From: Lachnospiraceae bacterium
GTDB taxonomy: Bacteria > Bacillota > Clostridia > Lachnospirales > Lachnospiraceae
DNA: 8,494 nt
Assembly (NCBI GenBank): GCA_017961385.1
Contig: JAGCXJ010000075.1
Coordinates: forward strand, 1-8,494
Direction of reading: 5' to 3'
Shown here: positions 1 through 6,596 of the stretch, in pieces
Layout of the letters: every line of letters starts with the position of its first letter
Position numbering within the stretch: position 1 is the stretch's first letter
Notes under the pieces: model-generated
Databases searched by the model: none
What the model was told of the DNA's origin: nothing
Seen by the model: the letters and a program-made list of their open reading frames with translations, nothing else
Position numbers and translations under genes: made by a program

Positions 1-1
1 G

Positions 2-1198
2 ATGAGCATTGATGAGCTGACTCGGGTTCTTAGAGAATCTGCAGCAAAAGATTCAGATGAAAAGTATTCAAGATTTTTATACAAGCTTGATAAGAGCGGA
101 GAGATAAGCGATAGTGAAAGAGAAGCATTCATCGGTATCTACAGATTCATAAACCGTTTGGAGAAGACAGATGCTGCTGCAGTAGGAGCTCTTCTAAACA
201 GTGAAAGAGAGATAACATTTAAGAGCCTGTTATCCTCTATGAGGAGCAGAAAGGCAAGCTTTGACGAATCGATAGATGACAGCTACGGCTTTTTGCAGAA
301 TACGGTGAAAAACGGGATCAGCATTTCGGATCAGATCGAGCAGGCATTTGCAAGTTCGATCGGTCAGGAAAAAGATAACAGACTGAATGAAGAGTATCTG
401 AAAGAAGACTATAAAGAGTACATGGATGCAATAAAAAACGGCATGGATAGCGTTGAAGAACTCGTTGAAAACGCAGATTACGTGACCGTGAGCAATATGG
501 CGGCATCGAATGCACTCGCATCGGCTGACAGAAACGCATTCAAGCAGTTAAAGGCTTATGCTGAGAAAGAAGATGATGAAGAAGAGTCTGTCAGAGAAGA
601 TTATGATAATGCTCTGACTGATCTTATCGACAGATTTGAAGACAGAGACAGTGCAAAGAAAGCATATGCTTCAGTGATAGAACTGGGTAAGCAGATCGTT
701 GAGGATGTACGCTACAGCGCTGAGAATTCGATAGATCTAAAACAGATGACTCTTTGTCACAAGCAGCTGTCACTGGCACTTGCACGTGCTGACAGGGAAA
801 ACTATACCGTTCCTGTTGAGATAAACGGTGAATTGACAGCAATAAATCTGACTCTTAAGCATGAAGAGAATGCTAAGGGAGAGGTCAATATCGGATTTGA
901 AACAGATTTGTTTGGCAGAGTATCGGTGCAGTTTAATGTTTTGCCTGACAGCATAAGAGGCCTGTTTGTCACACAGAACAAAGAGGGTGTCGATATACTT
1001 AATCGTGTTTCTGATAAGATGTCTCAGAAACTTGACACAACAACAGATTTCAGAGTGATAGTCGGACTTGAAAATCGTACATTTGCATCACAAAATGATA
1101 AGAATCAGGCAGAAAATGCCGATATAAATAATATGGACACAAAAACACTATACGGGTTAGCAAAGGAATTTCTGAAAACTTTTGTTTCTCAGATGTAA
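2..1198 (+). CDS. FliK-like flagellar protein (probably 5'-partial)
   Basis: Acidic, soluble protein of at least 398 residues directly before flagellin, with no signal peptide or membrane segment. Residues 1-265 look mainly helical and charged, with a very acidic patch near 188-200. Residues about 268-360 look like the C-terminal domain of hook-length control protein FliK: a beta-rich stretch with the pattern FGRVSVQF (304-311), comparable to the LGRVEV core of that domain, then a helix and a final strand (RVIVGLE, 351-357). Residues 361-378 are polar, low complexity and rich in N/D. From memory the whole protein resembles the Lachnospiraceae DUF6240-type flagellar proteins, which I could not check. 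The ATG sits on base 2 with no room for a ribosome binding site, so the true start is probably upstream. The gene ends 12 bases before flagellin and carries a promoter in its 3' part. A role in hook or filament assembly is inferred from the domain and context. Confidence 0.6.
   Translation: MSIDELTRVLRESAAKDSDEKYSRFLYKLDKSGEISDSEREAFIGIYRFINRLEKTDAAAVGALLNSEREITFKSLLSSMRSRKASFDESIDDSYGFLQNTVKNGISISDQIEQAFASSIGQEKDNRLNEEYLKEDYKEYMDAIKNGMDSVEELVENADYVTVSNMAASNALASADRNAFKQLKAYAEKEDDEEESVREDYDNALTDLIDRFEDRDSAKKAYASVIELGKQIVEDVRYSAENSIDLKQMTLCHKQLSLALARADRENYTVPVEINGELTAINLTLKHEENAKGEVNIGFETDLFGRVSVQFNVLPDSIRGLFVTQNKEGVDILNRVSDKMSQKLDTTTDFRVIVGLENRTFASQNDKNQAENADINNMDTKTLYGLAKEFLKTFVSQM
1099..1125 (+). 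promoter_or_regulatory. Probable sigma-28 (SigD/FliA) promoter for flagellin, inside the upstream gene
   Basis: GCCGATAT at 1118-1125 equals the -10 consensus I know for Bacillus SigD. TAAG at 1099-1102 matches three of four bases of the TAAA -35 core, with a 15-base spacer, the usual distance. Expected transcription start is near 1132, giving a leader of about 79 bases before the flagellin ATG. The promoter lies over a polar, poorly constrained protein stretch (about residues 366-375 of the upstream gene). GCC GAT is a common Ala-Asp codon pair in this window, so the -10 alone would be weak. The -35, the spacing and the position before flagellin make the case. Confidence 0.6.
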
Positions 1199-1210
1199 AG
1201 GAGAGTTATT

Positions 1211-2362
1211 ATGAGCATGAAGATCAACTACAACGTGTCAGCTATGCTGGCAAACAACTCACTAAAAACAAATGACAAGAAGCTGACGGATTCGCTCAGA
1301 CGCTTATCTTCGGGATATAAGATAAACAGCGCAAAGGACAATGCCGCAGGTCTTGCCATCAGCAGACGTATGAATGCTCAGATCAGAGGACTCAGGGAAG
1401 CGAATCAGGATGCCAAGGACGGTGTATCTGTAGTAGAGATAGCAGACGGTGCTCTTGCCGAATGTCATGATATACTGCAGAGGATAAATGAGCTTTGCGT
1501 TCAGTCAGCAAACGGAACAATGACAGACAGCGACAGAGGAGCGATCCAGAGCGAGATAAATCAGCTCTCTCAGGAACTTGTAAGGATCGGAAAGACAACA
1601 GAATACAACGGACAGACACTTATGGACGGAACATTCGACCTTAAGGGATATGTCGAGAATAACAACAATGTAAAGGTGAAGTATTATTCGGATGCCGTAA
1701 AGTTCAGTGATTATACGATAGATATCACAGAACCCGCAGCCGGAGACGAAACATATACTTTAAACATGACCGATAAGAGCAATGGCGTGTCAAGGATACT
1801 CCAGGGTAAACTCGAAGACGGTCAGCTCATTGCAAAGGGCGAGGACGGATACGAGATCAGACTCGAGCTAAGGAGCGGCTGGGAAAGTGAAAAGTCTCTG
1901 GAAGTTGAGCTTAAGGGCTATGGAGCGATGACACTTCAGATAGGTGCCAACGAGGGACAGACTCTTGATATGAGATTCCCGGAGCTTTCGCTCTTAAATC
2001 TGGGACTCGGAGACACAGACGGAAATCTCACATTGGTTGCAGGTCCCAACGGAGATCCCGATCCTGCCGTTGACTATGCACAGAAGGCAAAAGAAGCGAT
2101 CTCAAAGGTAAGCACAGCGATCGAATTTATTTCACAGATGAGAAGCCGCCTGGGTTCATATCAGAACAGACTTGAGCATACACAGAACAATCTTGCTGCA
2201 TCTGAAGAAAACGTAACAGCCGCATATTCACGTATCATGGATACCGATATGGCAGAAGAGATGGCTTCCTACAGCAACCTGCAGATAGTTTCGCAGGCAG
2301 CGACTGCAATACTTGCACAGGCTAATGAAAGACCTTCGCAGATGCTTCAGCTGATCCAGTAA
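1211..2362 (+). CDS. Flagellin
   Basis: Main subunit of the flagellar filament, exported by the flagellar type III system and polymerised outside the cell. The 383 residues show the usual plan. N-terminal D0/D1 (1-142) includes SLRRLSSGYKINSAKDNAAG (28-47). A modest variable region spans about 145-238. D1 is re-entered at MTLQIGANEGQTLDMRF (240-256), and the C-terminal helix runs from about 290 to 383 with NRLEHTQNN (319-327) and DTDMAEEM (344-351). The D1 segment LQRINELCVQ (89-98) aligns with Salmonella LQRVRELAVQ, the TLR5 contact, and E115 matches the second contact residue. Oddly it has two cysteines, C85 and C96, whereas most flagellins have none. ATG 1211 is chosen because GGAG at 1200-1203 lies 7 bases upstream; ATG 1217 would be too far. 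It is followed by a FliS-family chaperone 18 bases on. Transcription is probably from the sigma-28 promoter inside the preceding gene. Whether other flagellin copies exist in the genome cannot be seen. Confidence 0.96.
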   Translation: MSMKINYNVSAMLANNSLKTNDKKLTDSLRRLSSGYKINSAKDNAAGLAISRRMNAQIRGLREANQDAKDGVSVVEIADGALAECHDILQRINELCVQSANGTMTDSDRGAIQSEINQLSQELVRIGKTTEYNGQTLMDGTFDLKGYVENNNNVKVKYYSDAVKFSDYTIDITEPAAGDETYTLNMTDKSNGVSRILQGKLEDGQLIAKGEDGYEIRLELRSGWESEKSLEVELKGYGAMTLQIGANEGQTLDMRFPELSLLNLGLGDTDGNLTLVAGPNGDPDPAVDYAQKAKEAISKVSTAIEFISQMRSRLGSYQNRLEHTQNNLAASEENVTAAYSRIMDTDMAEEMASYSNLQIVSQAATAILAQANERPSQMLQLIQ

Positions 2363-2380
2363 CAATCGGGAGGAGTATAT

Positions 2381-2851
2381 ATGGAAGACAGTTTGAAAAA
2401 GCAGTTTGCAATGCGCATATCACAGGCAAACAATGTACAGATGATACTTGTTTCTTATGAGATAATCGATACATATCTGCGTGATGCAAAGAATTTCAAT
2501 GCGGGAACGGGTGACTATGTCATAAACATAGACAAGGCCAAAAGATGCATAGAGGAGATGATGAACAATCTTCACTATGAATATGATATCGCAAGAGATC
2601 TAAAGCAGCTGTACCTTTATATGAAAAAGAGATTGCGTCAGGCGATCTGTGAAAAGGATACCGATGCCATAGATGAAGTCAGAGGCATGATAAAAAATCT
2701 TCATGATTCGTATGAATCCGTAGCTGATAGCGATGAATCCGAGCCTTTGATGAAAAACACACAATCCGTTGTTGCGGGAATGACATACGGAAAGAATCAG
2801 ATCTTGGAGGAAGCCACGCAGGATATGAGCAACAGAGGTTACAGGATCTGA
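2381..2851 (+). CDS. fliS: FliS-family flagellin chaperone, atypical
   Basis: Small helical protein (156 residues) predicted to bind the flagellin C-terminus in the cytoplasm, prevent early polymerisation and hand it to the export gate. FliS-like features are an amphipathic helix with the MILVSYEIIDTYLRDA pattern (21-36), DKAKRCIEEMMNNLHYEYDIARDL (52-75) ending in the typical L-x-Y-E turn, LYLYMKKRLRQA (77-88), and a fourth helix DAIDEVRGMIKNLHDSYESV (95-114). The usual N-terminal YxxN and TASP segment is missing, with ISQANNVQ (13-20) in its place. A tail after about residue 125 holds VVAGMTYGKN (130-139) and ends SNRGYRI. I recall a similar tail in other Lachnospiraceae FliS-like proteins. 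A strong GGGAGGAG (2368-2375) precedes the ATG. It lies 18 bases after flagellin and before a terminator, so the two are very likely co-transcribed. Family assignment is firm; the client is inferred from adjacency. Confidence 0.85.
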   Translation: MEDSLKKQFAMRISQANNVQMILVSYEIIDTYLRDAKNFNAGTGDYVINIDKAKRCIEEMMNNLHYEYDIARDLKQLYLYMKKRLRQAICEKDTDAIDEVRGMIKNLHDSYESVADSDESEPLMKNTQSVVAGMTYGKNQILEEATQDMSNRGYRI

Positions 2852-2878
2852 TGATCTGTGATAAGAAAAGATTTAACG

Positions 2879-2913
2879 ACCGGTTTTACATTCATATGTA
2901 AAGCCGGTTATTT
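2879..2913 (+). terminator. Rho-independent terminator after the flagellin-fliS unit
   Basis: Inverted repeat with left arm 2880-2890 (CCGGTTTTACA) and right arm 2897-2907 (TGTAAAGCCGG). It gives 11 pairs including one G-U, extended by A2879-T2908, around a 6-base loop. A short, imperfect T stretch (TTATTT) follows. It lies 28 bases after the fliS stop and ahead of the murG promoter, so it separates the flagellar unit from the next operon. Confidence 0.78.
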
Positions 2914-2941
2914 AACGTCTGCGTTTTCTTTATTAACAATT

Positions 2942-2973
2942 TTGTGGTCGATATTCTTCATATCTGATATAAT
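2942..2973 (+). promoter_or_regulatory. Extended -10 promoter for the murG operon
   Basis: A perfect TATAAT at 2968-2973 is preceded by TGA at 2965-2967, the extended -10 element (TGn) of housekeeping sigma-A promoters. The best -35 candidate, TTGTGG at 2942-2947, is poor and 20 bases away, but extended -10 promoters tolerate this. Transcription would start near 2980, downstream of the ATG at 2977. That argues against this ATG as the murG start. Confidence 0.7.
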
Positions 2974-3000
2974 CTTATGAGGATAAATCTTGATAAGAAA

Positions 3001-3005
3001 GAAGG
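3001..3005 (+). promoter_or_regulatory. Ribosome binding site setting the GTG start of murG
   Basis: GAAGG, within the purine-rich run AAGAAAGAAGG (2995-3005), sits 7 bases before GTG 3013. No comparable site precedes ATG 2977. Upstream of that ATG lies only the -10 region. Confidence 0.65.
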
Positions 3006-3012
3006 CACGGTT

Positions 3013-4092
3013 GTGAAACGTATAGTTTTGACAGGCGGCGGTACCGCAGGACACGTTACACCCAATATCGCATTATTACCTTCACTTAAGAAGGCGGATT
3101 ACGAGATTTTTTATATAGGTTCCTATGACGGGATCGAGAAAAGGCTTATGGCCGATTTTGGCGTAGAGTATCACGGCATAGCGACCGGCAAGTTCAGAAG
3201 ATACTTCGATTTGAAAAACTTTTCGGATCCTTTCAGAGTTCTTAAGGGATACAGAGAGGCTAAAAAGATCCTAAAGGAGTTAAAGCCTGATGTTATATTC
3301 AGCAAGGGAGGATTTGTGTCTGTTCCGGTCGTACGTGCGGCAGCAGATCTTAAGATACCATGCATCATACATGAATCGGATATGTCTCCGGGACTGGCTA
3401 ACAGACTCTGTATACCTGTAGCCGACAAGGTATGCTGCAATTTCCCCGAGACGGTTTCAAAGGTTCCGGCAGGAAAGGCTGTTCTTACCGGTTCACCTAT
3501 AAGAGCGGAACTGATGCAGGGAAGCATTGAAGCTGGATATAAACTGTGCGGATTCAATTCAAGCAAGCCCGTGATCATGGTGATAGGAGGTTCTCAGGGA
3601 GCCCAGAGCATAAATGAAGCTGTGAGAGAATCGCTCGATACACTTCTTAAGGATTTCCAGGTTGTGCATATATGCGGCAAGGATAAGATAGACAATCTTA
3701 TGCTTTCTGTACCCGGATACAAGCAGTTTGAATATCTGAAATCAGACTTAAAGGATGTATTCGCGATGTCTGATGTGGTCATTTCAAGAGCAGGAGCAAA
3801 TGCTATCTGCGAACTGCTTGCTTTAAACAAGCCCAACATACTGATCCCGCTTTCTGCGGGAAGCAGAGGTGACCAGATACTTAATGCATCATCATTTGAG
3901 GGCCAGGGTTTCAGTGCTGTCATAAGAGAAGAGGCACTTGATCCCATATCGCTTGTCGAGACAGTTCACGAAGTATATCTTAACAGAAAACAGTACATCG
4001 AAAACATGGTCAGCAGCGGACAGATCAATTCCATAAAGACTATCATGAATCTGATAGAGGATTGTGTAAACGATGCTGCAAAAAACAAATAG
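3013..4092 (+). CDS. murG: MurG, lipid II-forming N-acetylglucosaminyltransferase
   Basis: Adds GlcNAc from UDP-GlcNAc to undecaprenyl-diphospho-MurNAc-pentapeptide (lipid I to lipid II) on the inner face of the membrane, the last cytoplasmic step of peptidoglycan precursor synthesis. It has the two-Rossmann GT-B (GT28) plan. Numbered from GTG 3013: glycine loop GGGTAGH (8-14), HESDMSPGLANR (120-131, the clostridial form of the HEQN loop), second glycine loop GGSQGAQ (192-198), SRAGANAICE with donor-binding E267 (258-267), and GDQ (286-288). The product is 359 residues, close to E. coli MurG (355). GTG 3013 is preferred over the in-frame ATG 2977 because of the ribosome binding site at 3001-3005, the promoter position, and the family habit of starting MKRIVLTGGG. 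It lies outside any visible dcw cluster, so I cannot tell whether a second murG copy exists elsewhere. It overlaps the next gene by 20 bases. Confidence 0.93.
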   Translation: MKRIVLTGGGTAGHVTPNIALLPSLKKADYEIFYIGSYDGIEKRLMADFGVEYHGIATGKFRRYFDLKNFSDPFRVLKGYREAKKILKELKPDVIFSKGGFVSVPVVRAAADLKIPCIIHESDMSPGLANRLCIPVADKVCCNFPETVSKVPAGKAVLTGSPIRAELMQGSIEAGYKLCGFNSSKPVIMVIGGSQGAQSINEAVRESLDTLLKDFQVVHICGKDKIDNLMLSVPGYKQFEYLKSDLKDVFAMSDVVISRAGANAICELLALNKPNILIPLSAGSRGDQILNASSFEGQGFSAVIREEALDPISLVETVHEVYLNRKQYIENMVSSGQINSIKTIMNLIEDCVNDAAKNK

Positions 4093-5167
4093 CATGATCA
4101 TCAGGTTATTTGAAAAATACATGCAGGATATGGGATATGCAGTATTCCCGACAGGATATCCTGAAATAAAAGAATATATAAAAGATGAGAACAGCTGTGT
4201 GAATATCCTTCAGGTAGTGGATGCCGATACCCAGACAGGGATCGATCATCCTGTACTTAAAAAACAGGCTTTGGATATAAGTCAGACAGTGCATGGTAAA
4301 GATGTTCATGTCATGAATCTCATATTTTTTGAGAATGAAGACAAGGCAAGAGATATAGCCGGCGATGAATATATGTGCTGGTTTATAGATAAGCAGAATT
4401 ATGAGCTTGTCATGCCCAAAGACAGTGTTGAGGACTTTTACGGTCTAAAGGGAATTATTGAAAACTGGCTTAATGAAACAGCATCTCTTATAGAGAGCGG
4501 TGATATGCATGCGATCAATGAAAAGCTCATGACAAATGAGGAACGCGAAGCATATCGGGAAAAGAGCAGCAAGAAGCCGGCTCCGGTAGCAGTTACGCTG
4601 GTAATAGTAAATACGCTTGTCTTTCTCACATCTGTGATCATAGGTAATATTGCCGCAAACGGTGAAAATCCGTTCATCGCATCCGGAAGGATGGATTTTG
4701 ATCTGGTTACAAACGGCGAGTTTTACAGATTTATATCAGCCATGTTTCTTCATTCAGGTGCTCAGCATCTCATAAGCAATATGGTGCTTCTGTACTTTAT
4801 GGGAGAGATGGTCGAGAACAAGACGGGATCCGTAAGATTTGCCATAATCTATCTTGTCTCAGGCATAATGGGCAATGTCGTATCGTTTGGCTATGAATGG
4901 ATAACAGGTACAAGATACACATCAGTCGGTGCCAGCGGTGCGGTGTACGGTATAATGGGAGCTCTTCTGTATCTTGTTATAAAAAAGACAGAAGGATTAA
5001 ATATCCCGATAAAGAGGATGATACTGTTGGTCGCATACTGCATATACAGCAGTTTTGCGTCAGCTCATATAGATTATGCTGCACACATCGGAGGTCTGAT
5101 ATTCGGATTTATAACGGTATTTATCGTGTGTGCTAGAGAGCTTTCAAAAAAAGGAGGCGTAACTTAA
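4073..5167 (+). CDS. Rhomboid-family intramembrane serine protease with N-terminal soluble domain
   Basis: Membrane protease predicted to cleave transmembrane helices of substrate proteins within the bilayer; the substrate is unknown. Residues 1-165 form a soluble, probably cytoplasmic domain that I do not recognise. The rhomboid core runs from 170 to 353 with about six membrane helices, the first at 172-193. The catalytic serine is S288 in GASGAVYG (286-293), and the catalytic histidine is H338 in AAHIGG (336-341). FLHSGAQHLISNM (225-237) gives H232 and N236, matching the HxxxN of the GlpG oxyanion region. The usual loop-1 WR motif appears as YR (218-219). The ATG at 4073 overlaps the end of murG by 20 bases; GAGG at 4057-4060 is 12 bases away. 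ATG 4094, one base after the murG stop, is an alternative start by termination-reinitiation and would remove 7 residues. Family assignment is firm because all catalytic residues are present. Confidence 0.92.
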   Translation: MLQKTNSMIIRLFEKYMQDMGYAVFPTGYPEIKEYIKDENSCVNILQVVDADTQTGIDHPVLKKQALDISQTVHGKDVHVMNLIFFENEDKARDIAGDEYMCWFIDKQNYELVMPKDSVEDFYGLKGIIENWLNETASLIESGDMHAINEKLMTNEEREAYREKSSKKPAPVAVTLVIVNTLVFLTSVIIGNIAANGENPFIASGRMDFDLVTNGEFYRFISAMFLHSGAQHLISNMVLLYFMGEMVENKTGSVRFAIIYLVSGIMGNVVSFGYEWITGTRYTSVGASGAVYGIMGALLYLVIKKTEGLNIPIKRMILLVAYCIYSSFASAHIDYAAHIGGLIFGFITVFIVCARELSKKGGVT

Positions 5168-5169
5168 AA

Positions 5170-6156
5170 GTGAAGGTAAATATTTACTATGGCGGAAGAG
5201 GCCTGATGGATGATCCTACGCTCTTTGTGATCGACAAGATGCAGGCGGTGCTGGAAGAACTCAACGTTAAGGTTGAGCGTTACATGCTCTGTGAGCAGCG
5301 GGCGGCCATAACAACTCTGCCTCAGACTCTTAAGGATGTTGACGGTATCATACTCGCTACGACTGTTGAATGGTACGGTATCGGCGGATATATGCAGCAG
5401 TTTTTGGATGCCTGCTGGCTGTACGGCGACAAGGAAAAGATCTCAAAGATCTATATGTGTCCAATAGTAATGTCAACAACCTACGGAGAGAGGGAAGGAA
5501 AGCTCAATCTCTCGACTGCATGGGAGATACTCGGCGGTCTGCCCTGTTCCGGAATATGCGGATATATAGCTGATGCGGCATCTCTTGAGATAGATGACAG
5601 ATATACGACGCTCATTGAAAAGAAGGCGGAAAATGTTTACAGGACCATCAAACAGAAGATGGTAAGCTTCCCTGCCAGCAACCAGGCTGTAAAGCAGATG
5701 GTATCAGTTTCTACAAATACCGATCTTACGCCCCAGGAGTCTGAACAGCTTTCTCAGTATGCTGCGGATGACAGTTATGTTCAGCGTCAGAAAGAAGATA
5801 TTCAGGATCTTGCAAGGATGTTTAAAGGCATGATGGGCAAGGAGACGACAGAAGGCGAGTCGTTTATCACTGCGCTTAAGGAGCATTTTTCTCCTGTTGC
5901 TGGATTCAAGGCATCCTACAGGATAATGATCGGAAAGAAGCCGCTTTCCATAACGGTTGACAATGCCGATGTCCAGTATTCGCTGGATATGATAGACAAG
6001 GCCGATGTCGAGATAAGCATCACGGAAGAGACGATGCAGGACATCGTTGCCGGAAGGATGACTTTCCAGAGAGCGTTTATGGCCGGAAATATGAAGATGA
6101 AGGGTGACTTTAAGCTGTTCAGGACCCTTGACGAGCTCTTTATGTTCATGAATTAG
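5170..6156 (+). CDS. Flavodoxin-fold / SCP2 sterol-carrier two-domain protein
   Basis: A 328-residue soluble protein. Residues 1-165 look like an NADPH-dependent FMN reductase/flavodoxin fold. It has an initial strand VNIYYGG (3-9), DGIILATTVEWYGIGGYMQQFLDACW (58-83) resembling the flavin-contact loop and following helix, and a strand at 94-101. The first loop, GGRGLMDD (8-15), is not the usual serine-rich phosphate loop, so FMN binding is uncertain. Residues 165-235 form a linker. Residues 236-328 look like an SCP2 lipid-binding domain, with ASYRIMIGKKPLSITV (248-263), DVEISITEETMQDIVAGRMTFQRAFMAG (279-306) and MKMKGDFKLFRTLDEL (308-323). GTG 5170 is the start because AAGGAGG (5151-5157), inside the end of the rhomboid gene, precedes it by 12 bases, and the first strand begins right after it. 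Two bases separate it from the rhomboid stop. A lipid-linked redox role is only a guess. Confidence 0.8.
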   Translation: MKVNIYYGGRGLMDDPTLFVIDKMQAVLEELNVKVERYMLCEQRAAITTLPQTLKDVDGIILATTVEWYGIGGYMQQFLDACWLYGDKEKISKIYMCPIVMSTTYGEREGKLNLSTAWEILGGLPCSGICGYIADAASLEIDDRYTTLIEKKAENVYRTIKQKMVSFPASNQAVKQMVSVSTNTDLTPQESEQLSQYAADDSYVQRQKEDIQDLARMFKGMMGKETTEGESFITALKEHFSPVAGFKASYRIMIGKKPLSITVDNADVQYSLDMIDKADVEISITEETMQDIVAGRMTFQRAFMAGNMKMKGDFKLFRTLDELFMFMN

Positions 6157-6157
6157 G

Positions 6158-6163
6158 AAGGAG
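6158..6163 (+). promoter_or_regulatory. Ribosome binding site setting a TTG start
   Basis: AAGGAG lies 7 bases before TTG 6171. No in-frame ATG or GTG lies between them, and the protein needs its N-terminal CxxC, so the TTG start is well supported. Confidence 0.75.
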
Positions 6164-6170
6164 AAAAGGA

Positions 6171-6578
6171 TTGAAAGACGATAATTGTATTTTTTGCAAA
6201 CTTGCAAACGGGATCATACCTACAAATTCGATCTACGAGGATGAGAACTTCAATGTGATACTTGATGCGGGACCTGCCACAAAGGGACATGCGCTGATCC
6301 TTCCCAAGGAGCATTACAGAAATATCTATGAACTGCCTGAGGATACAGCTGCAGAAGTATTTAAACTTGCAAAGAAAATGGCAGTGACAATGACTCAAAA
6401 GCTAAATGCCGACGGATTCAATATCGTGCAGAACAATGAAGAAGTGGCTGGACAGTCCGTATTCCATTTCCATATGCATCTGATCCCGAGATACAAGGGA
6501 GACGGACAGCATATACTGTGGAAACCCACAGAACCCACACAGGAAGAACTTAAGGCTGTAAGAGACAGCTTAATATAG
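6171..6578 (+). CDS. HIT-family nucleotide-binding hydrolase (HINT-like)
   Basis: Small cytosolic protein of 135 residues in the HINT/PKCI branch of the histidine triad superfamily, whose members hydrolyse nucleoside phosphoramidates, acyl-adenylates or dinucleoside polyphosphates. The triad HFHMH is at 99-103, with H101 as the expected nucleophile, followed by the conserved LIPR. The N-terminal CIFC (6-9) with H48 and H99 fits the zinc site of many HIT proteins. AGPATKGHALILPKEH (33-48) is the usual strand-turn-strand before the helix. Length is normal for the family. It starts with TTG behind a good ribosome binding site, 14 bases after the SCP2-domain gene and 18 before pgi. The substrate cannot be told from sequence. 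A branch hydrolysing aminoacyl-adenylate or AMP-lysine is common for this size. Confidence 0.93.
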   Translation: MKDDNCIFCKLANGIIPTNSIYEDENFNVILDAGPATKGHALILPKEHYRNIYELPEDTAAEVFKLAKKMAVTMTQKLNADGFNIVQNNEEVAGQSVFHFHMHLIPRYKGDGQHILWKPTEPTQEELKAVRDSLI

Positions 6579-6596
6579 TATAAAAGGAGATATATC

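Noticed and set aside
1211..2362. Hook-associated protein FlgL (HAP3) instead of flagellin
   Set aside because: The N- and C-terminal motifs, the IGANEGQ segment, and the adjacent FliS-family chaperone all fit flagellin. FlgL lacks this set.
2914..2930. Second small hairpin (AACG/CGTT) followed by T-rich sequence after the fliS terminator
   Set aside because: A four-pair stem is not convincing, and the T-rich stretch fits the AT-rich promoter region of murG.
3171..3578. Long minus-strand open frames opposite murG, and similar frames at 3594-3947, 5704-6207 and 6938-7375
   Set aside because: They lie opposite genes with clear family motifs, have no ribosome binding sites, and translate to compositionally odd proteins without recognisable domains. 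They are shadows of the plus-strand genes.
4222..4229. Further GCCGAT sequences as possible sigma-28 -10 elements (near 3149, 4222, 5965 and 6001)
   Set aside because: GCC GAT is a frequent Ala-Asp codon pair here. I saw no TAAA-like -35 at the one I checked closely (4222), and none of the four precedes a flagellar gene.
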